A stretch of DNA of 64,000 bases from Cryptomeria japonica. Its lineage: Eukaryota; Streptophyta; Pinopsida; Cupressales; Cupressaceae. Below the pieces are notes generated by a model. That model saw nothing but the letters and a program-made list of their open reading frames with translations, was not told the origin of the DNA and made no database searches. Location of the stretch: contig NC_081405.1 of the NCBI RefSeq assembly GCF_030272615.1, forward strand, positions 573,291,752 to 573,355,751, in the 5' to 3' direction. The translations under genes and the position numbers were made by a program. Below, piece after piece: positions 9,494 through 20,823 of the stretch (positions are counted from its first letter, which is position 1; each line of letters starts with the position of its first letter).

Positions 9494-10952
9494 TGTAGAC
9501 GTACAAAAATGACCACTTTCCTAAGTGAATATTTAATATTCATTTTAAGCTCATTCTTCTATTTAATTAAATTATTCATATTCATCTATTTGATTAAATA
9601 AGTTATTCAATTTATTTAATTAAATTCACCTAAAACTCTCATAGCCTTTAATTAAATAAAACATTTTATTTAATTAATTCCCCTTTCTCCCCTTTTAATT
9701 AAATTTAGAATTAATTAAATTGTTCATTGCAAATAAATAAATCTAATTTATTTATTTAAATCCCCCACTTGTATTTATGCAAGTTGCATCTATTTTAGTT
9801 GAAATAAAGTAATTTATTTTAATTAAAATTACCCCCCCATCCACTTGTATTCTCCTACATCTCCAATTCGCCTCCCTAAAGCCCCTTCTAGATTCTTCTA
9901 ATCACTTCTAAATTAGCGTAACCCATCCCCTAAATATTCTCACATCCCTAAGCAAAGGGAAGTCACTTCTCAAACCTTCAAATTCTTTGAAAACCATTAA
10001 AGGCTTTATGTCTTCAACAAGTTAACCTTGAAAGTCTCTCAAACCATTAATGGTTAACTCAACCCTCTTGCATTATTAGATACTTTCTCTCTAGCTCAAT
10101 CCTCATCTAACCCAAGGGTCTCATCAAGAATTCATTGCTTTGACCATGGTTATTTCTTTAACCCTTGCACAAGAGTTTATCCTTTGGGTAAAAGCTTTAT
10201 CCAATGGATAACCCTAATCTAACCTTAACCCTTACCCCCTAGGGTAACCATGAGGTCTTCTCAAGCATTTAATGCATCTTACATCTCTCAAGCAGTCGTA
10301 TGTTGACAATTGTCACCATTTCATTGGTGAGAATTGTAAATATGGATTGATAACTTTCAATCCTAGCCCTTGATAAGAACATCCAATCCTGACCATTCAT
10401 TGCTCTGTTTTTCCTATAAATAGAGCTCTCATTCCTCCATTTTCATATCAAAGTCTTTACTATCAAACTTATAGACATTTTACTAAGCATCTCATCTTCA
10501 TATCTAGTCATTTTATTAAGAATTTAGGCTCTCTTTGATAGAAATAATTTTCATAGCATCTTAAATAGGCATTTACATTATCACATAATAATCATGGTAG
10601 ACTAGTATAGCATGATACGATAGTTTTGTTACTAATCCTTTCATCTTAATATCATATCCATGCTAGTTTAAATCATGTTAGATTTAGTATCATGCAAACT
10701 AGGAATGCATCCAAGCTAGATTGATCAATATCCATCATTTTCATGATTGTCACCCCTAAGTCACTTTGCTCAGTGATCTGAGAGCAAAGGCATTGGCTTG
10801 AGGGGTCTTGTGAGATAAAGAACAATGTAACATCCCTTGGGAAGTTGAGTTATTCAATATAACTCCATAAACTACACCAAGAGTCCCATTGGTGTGTGGA
10901 CTAGTTTTGAAATCACATTTTCCATTTCATCACCCCACTTTTCCCACCCACA
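9494..10952 (+). repeat. 3' LTR of the Tat element
   Basis: Starts TGTAGACG after the polypurine tract and ends CCCACA at 10952, where family W sequence resumes with AGACCATTAGAGC. The first part is rich in TTTAATTAAAT-type sequence. A TATAAATAG box at 10415-10423 sits in a GC-balanced stretch, as expected for the U3/R promoter. The left LTR lies outside the window, so the exact ends rest on the polypurine tract and on the point where W sequence restarts. Confidence 0.8.
10415..10423 (+). promoter_or_regulatory. TATA box in the Tat LTR
   Basis: TATAAATAG, followed by GAGCTCTCATTCC. It is a plausible core promoter for the element. Confidence 0.55.
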
Positions 10953-11470
10953 AGACCATTAGAGCACCTCATGGACCTTTATACATAGTTGCAAAGACTT
11001 ACAAAATGCCTTGTCGTGGTGTGCTTATCGATCTCTCTTGCATGGCTAATGTCATCATTGAGGAGTATATTTTCACTTTACAATTGCATAAACAAATCTA
11101 TGATGACACTAATGTGGTTCTTAAGTTATTTGATGGATTCTCTTGTGCTACCATTGGTTCTATCACACTTCCTATTGAGGTTCACACTAAAAATATGGAT
11201 GTCAACTTTGTTATCATTCCTTCCTCTAAGAAATTCCGTGTGAATTTGGGCTATCCTTGGCTATCTTCCATGAAGGCTATTTCTTCCCCAATCTATAAGT
11301 GTTTGAAATTTTTCCACAATGGAGAAAATATAACTGTTAACCATAGCTTATTTCAACCAACCAAAAGAAGCCTAGGTGTTCCTATTGATTTGTTTTGGCC
11401 TAAACAGTTTGAATCTCTTCTACCAAGAAGTGATGCTCTCTTTCAATCTTATCAAAAGTGAAAGAAAGAT
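10953..11470 (+). pseudogene. Family W copy A: retropepsin-like protease domain
   Basis: The open frame runs from IRAPHGPLYIVAK through CRGVLIDLSCMANVI, the position of the protease active-site loop, then IYDDTNVVLKLFDGF, GSITLPIEVHTK, VNFVIIPSS and LGYPWLSS, which match the flap and second half of plant gypsy proteases. The active-site triad reads D-L-S instead of D-T/S-G. The frame is open for about 190 residues and stops at TGA 11459-11461. The other two W copies also lack the glycine. Confidence 0.75.
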
Positions 11471-11988
11471 ATGATCCTATCCTTGAGCCAACCTAGATAT
11501 CCAACAATTGACATTCCCATCCTTCTTGAAGATGATGTTCTTCTCTTGATGGAGAGAACTAATCTTCCACCTATGAAAGACTCCCAACCTATTCCTATGG
11601 ATGAGACTACACCTTCTCCTAAGAAGAAGAAAATTATTCCTCCTAAGGTTAGACTTGTATCTCCTCCTCATGATGGACCTTGTCTTCTTCCTACACCAAA
11701 CATTCCTCCTTTATATGGTGCAGTTCCAACTGCTTGCTCTTATAGAGAGAGGAGACCTACCTCTCCTCTTGTTCAAACTAAAAGACCTCAACTTAAACCT
11801 CCAACTACCAAAGATGAGAATATTCCTCCTTCAACAAATATTCTTCCTCCTTCTCAGTCTTCCGCTCAGACTTGATGAAATCATTATGTGAGAGACCATT
11901 AACGAAAGCATCGTGCTCAAGCTCATAAAGTTGTTCCTCAAAATATTCAATCTCCTAAAACACCAGCAATTGACATGATTCCCTTTTC
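11471..11988 (+). pseudogene. Family W copy A: proline-rich region, first part
   Basis: Continues the gag-protease polyprotein in the same frame family: ILSLSQPRYPT, IDIPILLEDDVLLL, then Pro/Ser/Lys-rich sequence (IPPKVRLVSPPHDGP, LLPTPNIPPLYGAV). It is probably disordered. No catalytic domain is seen. It is cut at 11998 by the LINE and resumes at 19681. Confidence 0.65.
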
Positions 11989-12023
11989 TCCTAAACAATA
12001 TGTTTTTGATTAAGGTAAAAATA

Positions 12024-12046
12024 GGTTTTGAAGGGGCCCCAAAACC
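12024..12046 (-). other. Hairpin near the 3' end of the LINE
   Basis: GGTTTTG and CAAAACC arms enclose GGGGCCCC with a two-base bulge, about 25 bases from the 3' terminus. Some LINEs use a 3' stem-loop for template recognition; a role here is inference. Confidence 0.5.
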
Positions 12047-12179
12047 CTTTACAAATCGAGCTTAACAGAAAAAGCAACAAGAGACAAAAAGGAACAGACC
12101 AACAAAAAGCCAGCAGAAAACCAAAGAAAACCAACTAAAGCCCCACAATGCCAGCAAAACCAGCTAGACCCAAGAAGAT
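12047..12179 (-). other. LINE 3' untranslated region
   Basis: A- and C-rich on the + strand. No frame is recognised between the end of the extra ORF and the 3' hairpin. Confidence 0.5.
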
Positions 12180-13990
12180 AAACTAATTGATTTTTTTTTC
12201 AAGGCATTAGATAGGGTGTTGTTAATCCCATGCAGATCTTTGATGTTATCCTTGAGATTTGGGAGATCCTTAGCAGAAGCAGCCACAACTTTCTTGACAC
12301 TCACCCTAGTCCTCTTAGTAGCACCACCAACCGGAGTAGCTTCATCACTACCAATCTAGATAGTCTCATCATCCATGTCAAGTTCCACCACCAGTTTAGG
12401 AGAGCTGGTATGATCGAAGACCTTAGCAATATCCTTGAAGTTTTTAGTGATAGTTGACAGGATATTCAGGATAATGCCCATCAATTTTTTCATGGCCTCT
12501 CTCCCTTCTTCCAGTGATTTAACCTTCTCCATATCCTGCTTCCATTTTATGAGCTCCCTATCATCATTCTTCTTCTTCTCATCCGTATTTTTCCCCTTTT
12601 TTTCTAGGTTCTTCAAGAGTTCATAGGTCCATCTGTCATAATCTAGTCTCACCTCGATAAGTTTTTTGAGGTTATCTAGGAATAACCCATTATCCACACT
12701 TTCCTTTTCCTCGCTTAAACTGTCCTTAGTCATATTCTTCTTAGGTTCCTTGTTCCTTTCCCTCTCAGAATTCACATCTATTTCCTCATTATCCTTGTAA
12801 TCCACATCCTCCATAGGATGGTTGTTGTCCTTGTCAGGGAATTCGCTATGGATAAGGCTTTCATTGTCAGACTCATTATCACCACTTTCCTCCTCAATAC
12901 CCACCTCCTCATCTTTCCAGCTGTCTTCACCATCAGAATCATCCGTCTCCATTTCGCTACCTTCTTTTTCAATTTCTCGTGTTTCCATCCTAGGGGCACT
13001 CTTTCTTTTTTTGCTAGAAGATGACTTCTCCTTGCCAGAATCGCCTCCCTCCATCTTTCTCTTCCTCGGGGAGGCAGATAACCTCTTTCTTTCTAGTAGG
13101 GCGAGGGTTTTGTAGTGCTCATAGATGAGCAACAAGAGCCCACAATGGAGAACCAGACTTGAGGTATTCTTACTGTGTTTATTGAGGGACCTGGAAAGGG
13201 ACCTAAAAAGGTAGTAGGGCAAGGATACCTTTTTGTTGTGTCTGAAATGGTTTAAAAGAACAAAGTGGTAGGTGTGGGCCCTGGAGAATTGACCCTCAAC
13301 CATGATATATTCCATTATAGCATTCAAAACCTAGCGCCAGATTTTATTGATATTAGCAGCTTCATAGTAAGCTCTTGTGGCTTTGCCAATTCTATCCCTC
13401 TTTTTCCTTCCGCAGGAACAGATTAACCACGTTGTTGGAGACTTTAAGGTCTCTAAAAAAATTAAGCCCAATATGGGGCATGCTAGTCATAGTAGCTATG
13501 AGGCAAGCGTCCAAATTGAACTTAACTCCAGAGATTTTAAAGGAACCATTACACCAATTTTTAGAAATTTTGGTAACGGCGAGATTTACCCTACCTTTAT
13601 CATAATCCCTAAGCTTCTCCATAAATCTTGTGAGGGATCCTTTTTCCAACTTTGCCCACACCTTCGGCATCGCTTTCCATGTTGACGTATTATCTGGTTC
13701 CTCCGTCCTTAAATCTCCTCCCATCTTTGAATTCGGATTATCAGCTCTGTTCCTCTACAAACTTAGCACTTCTTTCCTATAGTTACTCGAGATTTTGAAC
13801 TGGGTGACCCACAAAGCGTGCGACTCATTATAAGAAATGGTTGGAGATCTACCACTTTGCCAGGTAATAATTACCTTTCCATCAAGGCATAAATTAATCA
13901 TATGCTTTGTCATGATTATGTGGTCCTTCCCTTCCCATATATTTGTCCTTTCTAAGGAGCTATTTAATGTTTATGTTGACATCTTCCCCA
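12180..13990 (-). pseudogene. LINE: extra ORF downstream of RNase H, function unknown
   Basis: An almost continuous frame, about 450-520 residues from near 13730, with one frameshift near 13390 and a few stops. N-terminal half: WAKLEKGSLTRFMEKLRDYD, ISGVKFNLDACLIATMTSMP, IGLNFFRDLK, then KATRAYYEAANINKIW and MVEGQFSRAHTYHFVLLNHF. It resembles ORF1-like proteins of uncharacterised plant retroelements, by impression only. A long acidic linker follows, then a Lys-rich coiled-coil-like segment (DRELIKWKQDMEKVKSLEEG, MKKLMGIILNILSTITK). It shares strand and target duplication with the LINE. I do not recognise a function; it could be a 3' transduced sequence. Confidence 0.6.
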
Positions 13991-14661
13991 TGCCAAATCA
14001 TTTGGGAATCAGAATTAACCCCTAGGTTCGCCAAACAATTTGCCACCATATTTTTTTCTCTAAAGGCATGTTGGATAATGATATCTTAAAAAATAGCAAT
14101 AATTTCCCTAGCTTGGAAGATAATATTTTCAATTGACCATGATGGCTCCGACTCCCCCTTCAGACACTTAATAATATTAAGTGAGTCTCCTTCGAGCCAT
14201 AATTTATCATGATTAAGATTCTTGGCTATAATTAAGGTGTTTAGGGCAGCTGAGGCTTCGATAAAATGACTTGTTTGACTCCCTAAAGGACCAACCATCA
14301 CAACTAAGCAACTTCCAGCAAAATTCTTGACAATGCCCCCATATCCAACTTTACCCAGATTCCCCTTAGAGGCCCCATCAAAGTTAGTGTTATTCCACCC
14401 CTGAGGAGGAAAACACCAAAAGAGACCTTCTCTTCCCTTCTCCTTGCTAGTGGTAGTAGTGGAGAAGTTCCACCTATCTTTGAAGTCATCTTTAGTAGCT
14501 GGTCCATAATCAGTGCCATAGATACATTCAAATATACTCCTGTAAATTTTATCTGCCACCACTTCAGGAGTAGCACTTTTATCCCTGAAAAATCCTATTG
14601 TTGCGCTCTTTCCAAATATTCCAGATAACATTCGAAAGAGTAAGTCTCCAAGTCTCCACAA
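13991..14661 (-). pseudogene. LINE: RNase H domain
   Basis: NTNFDGASKGNLGKVGYGGI carries the first catalytic Asp, FIEASAALNTLI the Glu, and LWLEGDSLNIIKCL the next Asp; REKNMVANCLANLG completes the fold after an in-frame stop near 14086. This is the RVT_3-type RNase H that many plant L1-like elements carry after RT. The acidic residues are retained. A stop inside the domain makes it non-functional as it stands. Confidence 0.9.
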
Positions 14662-15455
14662 TATTAGGATTAGAATTGGGGTAGTGCCATTGCTACCAAG
14701 TATCCCCTAGGGAGTTCGGAAAAACCCAGCTCAAGTTCCACCTACTTAAGATGATTTTCCATATATCCTGACTAAAGGTACACTGATTAAGAATATGGTA
14801 GGCAGTCTCTTCTTCCTTGCAACAAAGAGAAGACCTATTAGGAAAAACAAAACCTCTATTTTGAAGGTTGTCCAGGGTTAAAACCTTGTTTTGGATAAAA
14901 ATCCAAAAAAAGATATTAACTTTAGGAACTAACTTCTTGATCCAAACTTTAGCCCAAATAGGAATTTCTTCCACATATTCATATGGATAGCCATAGCTGA
15001 GGAGACAAAGTATTTCCCATCTAGGGTTTCCCTCCATATTAGCCTATCATCTTTGTTGTCTCTAGGAACTTTAGCAAAGAGAGCAATCTGAAGGAACTAA
15101 AGCCCCAAACACTACTGGCTGAAATCAATCCAATTCCCATTTCTCCAGTAGTCTCTGACCAGCTCCCCAAACCTGCTTTTGAACCAATCAATCCAATCAT
15201 TAATGATTGTAACATCCTCTAGAGGTTTGTCCAATATCCACCTATCTTCCCAAAATCTTATTCTCCTACCATCCCCAAGGTTCCAAATTCTTCTAGCAGT
15301 AGCCCAGCTTTAGCAGATTGAACAACATTCCATATAGCCGAACCTTCAACAATAAAAGATTCATCTAAGAATTCTTCCTCAGAAGGTTGCATATAGAGAT
15401 ATTTGTTATTCCAGATAGAGTTCCATTCTCTTTCCTCCCCTTTCATTCTCCAAAT
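14662..15455 (-). pseudogene. LINE: zinc-binding domain after RT (zf-RVT)
   Basis: IPIWAKVWIKKLVPKVNIFF, WIFIQNKVLTLDNLQNRGF, then CCKEEETAYHILNQC is the conserved W-K/C-x-H-C pattern of the zf-RVT region of plant LINEs. The piece near 15258-15446 (EWNSIWNNKYLYMQPSEEEF) is the segment linking it to the RT thumb. Several stops and frame changes are present. Confidence 0.85.
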
Positions 15456-17126
15456 CTATTTGGCTAATAAAGCCTTATTCATGGAACTAATATTCCTTAG
15501 ACCCAACCCACCTGAGGCCTTAGGAGTACAAATTTTATTCCAAGCAATTAGGGGAATTCTATTTTTGACTTCCACCCCCGACCAAAGAAACTTTGTTTGG
15601 ATTCTTTCAATAGCTTCCACAATTTTTTTGGGGATTTTGAACAAACTGAGAGCATAAACAGGTATGTTTTGGAGAGTATCTTTAAGAAGAGTAACTTTGC
15701 CCGCTTGACTAAGGACAACCCCTTTCCAACTAGTAAGTTTTGAGTTAAATCTATCCACCAGCTTATTCTAGAAAGAATCCGTAGGCTTAATACACAGAGG
15801 AAGCCCCAAATAAGAAGAGGGAAGCTCATAAATTTTGCAACCAAGAATTCTTTCAATCCTTAGTTGCCTTTGAATAGGGGTGTTGATGAAGAACAAAGAA
15901 CTTTTATCCCAATTAATTTTTTGACCAGAGGCAGATTCATAAGTATTCAACACCTTCTTCATGTGTTTAGCTTCCAAGATGGAAGCTTGCCCCATAGTAA
16001 TAGAATCATCAACAAACTGTTCATGGCAGCAAGTGACATTGGATGAAGATGGTTTCAGACCCTTAAGATTGCCATCTTCCACATTTTTAAGAATAAATCT
16101 ACCTAGACATTCAGCTAAAATAGTAAATAGGATAGGGGTTATGGGGTCCCCCTATCTAAGTTCTTGAGAGCTTTTAAAGAAACTAGAGGGGGAACTGCTG
16201 ACAATAATAGTAGAAGAAGAGGTTTCCATAAGTTGAGAGCAAAGCTGAATAACTTTTTCACCAAAACCAAACGCTTTCATGATCCTTAGGAGAAACTACC
16301 AGTTCACTCTATCAAAAGCTTTAGCCATGTCTAACTTCAGGAAGAAACCCTATTTATTCACCACTTTCAGGGAGTGGATATTTTCATGAATAGATATGAT
16401 GGAATCCAGAATCTGTCTACTGGGGACAAAGCCATTTTGCTTGATAGAGATGATTCTAGGAAGAATTTCTAGCAACCTAGAAGTTAGAACCTTGGATAAA
16501 ATCTTGTACACAGAGTTGCACAGACTAATGGGTCTAAACTTATTGAGAGAGTCAACACCTGGGATCTTCAGAATAAGGACAATGAAGGTAGCATTCAGTT
16601 CCTTTAGGAGCCTTCTAGAGCCAAAAAATTCTTTAACACCATTGCAGATGTCTGCCTCCACGATGTGCCAAAAATTTTGGAAGAAAAATATAGGAAAACC
16701 ATCTGATCCAAGGGATTTATCTCCTTGAAAAGAAAACATTGCCTTTTTGATTTCCTGATTAGAGGGAATACAGGATAAAAAGTTATTGTCATCAACAGTC
16801 AGGGTAGAAGGAATAGCTTGCAAGAGGATGTTTTGATTACTGATATCCAGGTTATCCACTTCTCCCAACAAGGTGCCAAAATACTCCATAGCTTCCTTTC
16901 TAATATCATTATCCTCTATTAAGATCCCTTTATTACAGGATAATCTGGTAATCCTGTTAGCTGCCTTATGCTTAAGAGCAGTTAAGTGAAAGAACCGGGT
17001 ATTTTTATCACCTTCCTTCAAGAACAAGGCTCTTGATCTTTGTCTCCAGAACATCTCTTCATTAGAAATAATGGTGTGGTATTTAGACAAAAGAACATTT
17101 TCCGCCACCCTGAGTTCTTCAGACAA
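15456..17126 (-). pseudogene. LINE: reverse transcriptase
   Basis: The domain begins with RSRALFLKEGDKNTRFFH and proceeds through KSLGSDGFPIFFF (usually GPDG), LILKIPGVDSLNKFRPISLC, YKILSKVLTSRL, IKQNGFVPSRQILD, then, after a frame break, a short QFVDDSITMG carrying the catalytic pair of Asp residues (F-x-DD box) and SASGQKINWDKS, LPSSYLGLPL and KGVVLSQAGKVTLLK. Order and motifs are those of L1-clade plant LINEs. Stops and frameshifts near 16340 and 16080 break it. Confidence 0.93.
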
Positions 17127-17216
17127 CCCAATCTCTTGGATTCTATCCTGAACATCTTTAATTTTAGTTTTGATTTGAATTTTACTCTTGAAAATATCCC
17201 CAAAAATCTTTTTGTT

Positions 17217-18075
17217 CTAGATTTTGATTTTGGCCTTTAAAATATTGAGCTTTTTAGCTATTCTAAAGAGAGTCGTGCCCTCAACCTCAGAATTCCACCA
17301 CTCAGCAATACAAGCTTCCAAAGAGGGGTGGTATAGCCACACTTTTTCAAATCTGAAAGGGAAGTTTCTCTTAGCCAAAAAAGAGTTTGCAGTAAAAGAG
17401 ATAGGATAATGGCCTGATCCAATTTTAATAACAGAAGCAAGGGAGCAACTATACTTGGTTAACCACTCAGGAGAAATTAAGGCTCTATCTAACTTTACTT
17501 GGATTAGGTTAGCTCCTGTTCTTCTATTAGTCCATGTGTAGTTAGTGCCCCAAAGATCCACATCCATAAGAGCTTGATCATTGATGAATTCCATAAGGTC
17601 TTGTTTCCCATCAAGCTGCAAGGGGAGACCTCCCATCTTCTCTTCCTCTTTTAGTGGAGTGTTGAAATATCCCATTATAATCTAGCTTTGATCAGCAAAC
17701 CTAAGTCTGTCATTGACAAGGCTTCTCCAATATTTAACTCTCCCGGTTTTGGTGTTAGGTGCGTAGACATTAGTTAACACCCACACAAAATTATCCTTAA
17801 TATGCTCAAGCTGCACTGAGTTCCTATTAAGAGAAGAGATAATTTCCTTACCTTTGATGGTTTTTTGGCTCCAAAAAATTGCAGTTCCTCCAAAAGCTCC
17901 CTCCGAGCTAGATTCTATGACACCATTGTTGTTAAAAATTCTAATCTTTTCCACTTTTTCCTTAGACATCTCGGTTTCCTGAATGAGGACCACATCCGGT
18001 TTATGATCTCTTATGATGTTTTGTAACACATCCTACTTATGAGGGGCATTTAGCCCTCTGATATTCCAGGATATT
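17217..18075 (-). pseudogene. LINE: AP-like endonuclease
   Basis: The endonuclease nicks target DNA to prime reverse transcription. Visible: PDVVLIQETEMSKEKVE with the catalytic Glu, FVWVLTNVYAPN, MGYFNTPLKEEEKMGG (usually GDFN, here with the Asp changed to Tyr and a TAG just before), WTNRRTGANLIQVKLDRAL and a degenerate SGHYPISF, where SDHxP is expected. Frame is kept across the TAG near 17676. Key residues are mutated, so it would be inactive. Confidence 0.9.
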
Positions 18076-18079
18076 ATCT

Positions 18080-19648
18080 TCATACTTTAACCAAAGATAG
18101 GGGTAACTCGATGGAACACTGTGTTCCATCAGCATGGTTCTTCCAACTTTCTTGTTCCCTTTGATGTTTTAGAGATGGCCTTCCCTGCTTTTTGTTCTGG
18201 CTTCCAACATCTGCCTTTTTCTTATTCCTGCTTCTAGTTGAAATCCCTCCATTGAGATCCTCCTTATTCATTTTTCCTTCTTTTGAACCGAGAATCTAGA
18301 GATTCCCTTCCAGGATATCCACAACCATACTATGAGATGGGGTTTTACATAGAGGAGGCTTTGGGATTCCATTAGTTAAAAGCAATAAAGGCTCAATATC
18401 TAAAGGGCTAAACTCTTGAGCTTCATTATAGTTTTCCTCTACTGATTTTGAGAGAGTAGAAACAGGAACTGCTTCATTGGGGCTTGCCTCTTCCTTCTCC
18501 TGACTAACGGATCCTACCTTCTAGACCTCTAGGTTATATTTGTTGTTCAACTCTGTACCTTGCTCCCCTTATTTAGAACTCTCTATTTGGTTATTAGAGC
18601 AGTCACTGTCTTGTTTTTCATTATTACTGTTCTCACCCTTCTTGACTTCATTTACTAGTTCCGTTACATCCTAATTTTAATCAGACTCAGCAGATGAGTC
18701 TCCTTGTTTATCAATCGTTTGCCATGTCTTTTTATACTTGACATTGCTGTCAGACTTGCTTTCCTTACTCTTCTTAAGCAGACATGATTTTTTCTAATGC
18801 CCTGATTTCTTGCAATGGAAACATGCAAATGGAAGTGATTCATATTCAATGGCTTGGGTCCATTTTCCTAGTTTAGAAATGATATCTATAGATTGGGGCA
18901 TATTCGTCATTTGATTTATGTTTATACAGATGTGAGCAAAGACCAATCTTGATTTAGCCACCATCATTGGATCAATCGAGAGAAGTTCTCCAAAAGAGTT
19001 TGTAATACCCTTGAAGACTTCCTCATTCCAGAATTCCAGTGGGAGACCCGGGAGGTGAGTCTAGACTGGCATAGAAACAAAGAAGGAATCATCAAGGGCG
19101 AGATTTGGGACCCATTTCTGAAGAGCCAAAGTTGACTTGTCGAACATCCATGGGCCTTCACATAGAGCCTTATTCATATCTTCTTCAGAGTTAAAAGCAA
19201 AGGAAAAAGACCCCCTAGGTAGCGCTACCACATCCACTTGACCTTTTAAAATCCATTTCCTCCTTATGAAATTCCTAACAACATCAATGTTAGGCCTAAA
19301 GCCAAAAAGTCGTCCCACTAAGGTCATGGTTAAACTTGCAATAGTCAGATCTACCAGTTTATCTGGAAAAAAAATAGAAACCAGCCCTGAAACTGGATCT
19401 GAGATATTTGTAACTTCCGGGAGTCCTGATTTAGCCAGCGGCTTCACTCCAAAGAGCGAAGACAATTTTTTACCTTTACCTCTATCATGTGGGACCCCAG
19501 TTGTAGAATCTTTGTTCTCCCCTGGTTTGACTATTTCCTTGTCCTCTTCTAACCCTTGAGATGCCTGTCCCAGGAAATCTGCCTTCCCCAAAAAGTTCGT
19601 CATTCCCAGTTTTGAAATCTGGGATTCCCACTCCTTTTCGCTCCACAC
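18080..19648 (-). pseudogene. LINE: ORF1 with DUF4283 domain and CCHC zinc knuckle
   Basis: ORF1 proteins bind the element RNA. From ATG at 19648: a charged N-terminus, then DUF4283-type sequence (TLVGRLFGFRPNIDVVRNFI, RKWILKGQVDVVALPRGSFS, MNKALCEGPWMFDKSTLALQ), a stop near 19060, LPLEFWNEEVFKGI, and a zinc knuckle CFHCKKSGH with the last Cys four residues on (18780-18820), containing a TAG. A Ser/Lys/Glu-rich tail leads to the endonuclease. This arrangement is usual for plant L1 elements. Confidence 0.88.
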
Positions 19649-19680
19649 CCATTCCTAGTTTTTGAAACTATCCTAAACAA

Positions 19681-20020
19681 GATGTTGAACCTACATCTCC
19701 AAATCATAAGTTTCAAAAGACATGTGATGTGCTCCTCTTTTTATAAATCTTGATGAAGAAATTGGTGAATATGTTATTCATTATGCCAATACAACTCCTA
19801 ATGCTATTGATAGTGACTATGAATATGTTGATGTGGAAAAACATTTATCTATAGATTTTTCAAAAGCTTTAAAACTAGCTCCTAGAAATGAACAAAGTGA
19901 CTTAGCACATGAGCATAGTACCTATTTGGATCTTGTGATAGCTCCATCTATTCTACTCGATGTCGCTCCTCTGGTGTGTTTATCGTCTTCCCAAAATGGT
20001 GATCAACAAGATTAGGAGGT
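19681..20020 (+). pseudogene. Family W copy A: proline-rich region, second part
   Basis: Resumes after the LINE with the sequence that follows in copies B and C (DVEPTSPNHK, NLDEEIGEYVIH, YEYVDVEKHLSIDFSKALKL, LVIAPSILLDVAPLVC) and ends QNGDQQD-stop. No enzymatic domain follows: RT, RNase H and integrase are absent before the 3' LTR. Confidence 0.7.
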
Positions 20021-20404
20021 GGATGACGTGCTAGATTAGCTACATTAGCACTATAGATCCTCTACCTTTCTCTTTTCTTTCTCTTTTGTGATTATTCTTC
20101 TATGTGTATCCCTGTTCTTCTATGTTCCTGCATAATGTCTACTTGAGGATGATGCAAAGCATTGAGATCTCTTTTGGTCTCTTTCATGTTGACTCAAAAG
20201 ACATGTTCTATTCCCTTTCTTCCAAGGTAGTTTCCTTCCTTTTGGGAATGATGATTATTATATGCACATATATACATATGATATACATGAGTTATCATAC
20301 AACATACTGACCTCGAGGAAAGTGAAACTACCTCATGTTTTGTGTTTTGTGTTCATTATCCTTGGGTTTATTCCTTGATTTGGGGGCTAAATACTTGTGA
20401 TAAA

Positions 20405-20407
<3 letters not shown>

Positions 20408-20452
<45 letters not shown>
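20408..20452. repeat. (CT)n tract of family W, copy A
   Basis: About 22 CT units, 370 bases before the 3' LTR. A CT tract sits at the matching place in copies B and C, so it belongs to the element. Confidence 0.95.
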
Positions 20453-20455
<3 letters not shown>

Positions 20456-20823
20456 TGTGTATCCTACCTTAAAGAAATCTCTCTTGAAAAGGTGTGCATG
20501 ATCGCTTTAACGTGGGGGCATACACTTCACTCATAGTTTCCTTCTTGATACTCAAAGTTAGTGAACTTGGCTTTGCTTTATAATTTTTGGTATCCTTGCT
20601 TTTCATGACTCATAGTAAGGGAAACCTTGCTACTTACACTCATGGTTCTCTCTCTCTTGGTCTTCCCTTTTACTTTGTCAATCAATGTCATAAGATCTTT
20701 AGTCTACTCGGGGCTAGGTGTATCTTGCCTCCTTGACGTGGTGAAAGTGTTTCAATCTTTTTTCCTTCTACTTTACTGGAAGTATTGGCATATTCTTGTA
20801 GTCCCGCTAAATTGGGGGCTAAA
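20453..20823 (+). other. Family W copy A: 3' non-coding region and polypurine tract
   Basis: Non-coding sequence conserved with copies B and C, ending in the polypurine-like tract GCTAAATTGGGGGCTAAA next to the LTR. Confidence 0.7.

Larger units (their letters stand above)
1..10952 (+). mobile_element. Ty3/gypsy retrotransposon, Tat-like, 5' end outside window
   Basis: One element is inferred from order and strand: pol (RT, RNase H, second RNase H, integrase) to 3594, a long repeat-rich 3' region with an antisense gene, a polypurine tract at 9477-9493 and a 3' LTR at 9494-10952. No other LTR of this orientation lies between pol and 9494. A second RNase H before integrase and an extra gene between pol and the 3' LTR are known traits of the plant Tat lineage. 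To the right, family W sequence resumes at 10953 in the middle of its protease region, so the element sits inside a W copy; its 5' LTR, gag and the other half of the target must lie left of the window. Pol is broken by many stops. Confidence 0.8.
11999..19670 (-). mobile_element. LINE (L1-type non-LTR retrotransposon), 7.67 kb
   Basis: Flanked by the 10-bp duplication TCCTAAACAA at 11989-11998 and 19671-19680, with family W sequence continuous across it. Reading from 19670 to 11999 it has ORF1 (DUF4283 and CCHC knuckle), endonuclease, reverse transcriptase, zinc-binding C-terminal domain, RNase H and then an extra ORF. It looks full-length. The 3' end is TCAAAAACATA rather than a long poly(A). 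Stops and small frameshifts break most domains. Confidence 0.93.

Noticed and set aside
12818-13115. Open frames on the + strand in the LINE region
   Set aside because: They are shadows of the acidic linker of the extra ORF on the - strand.
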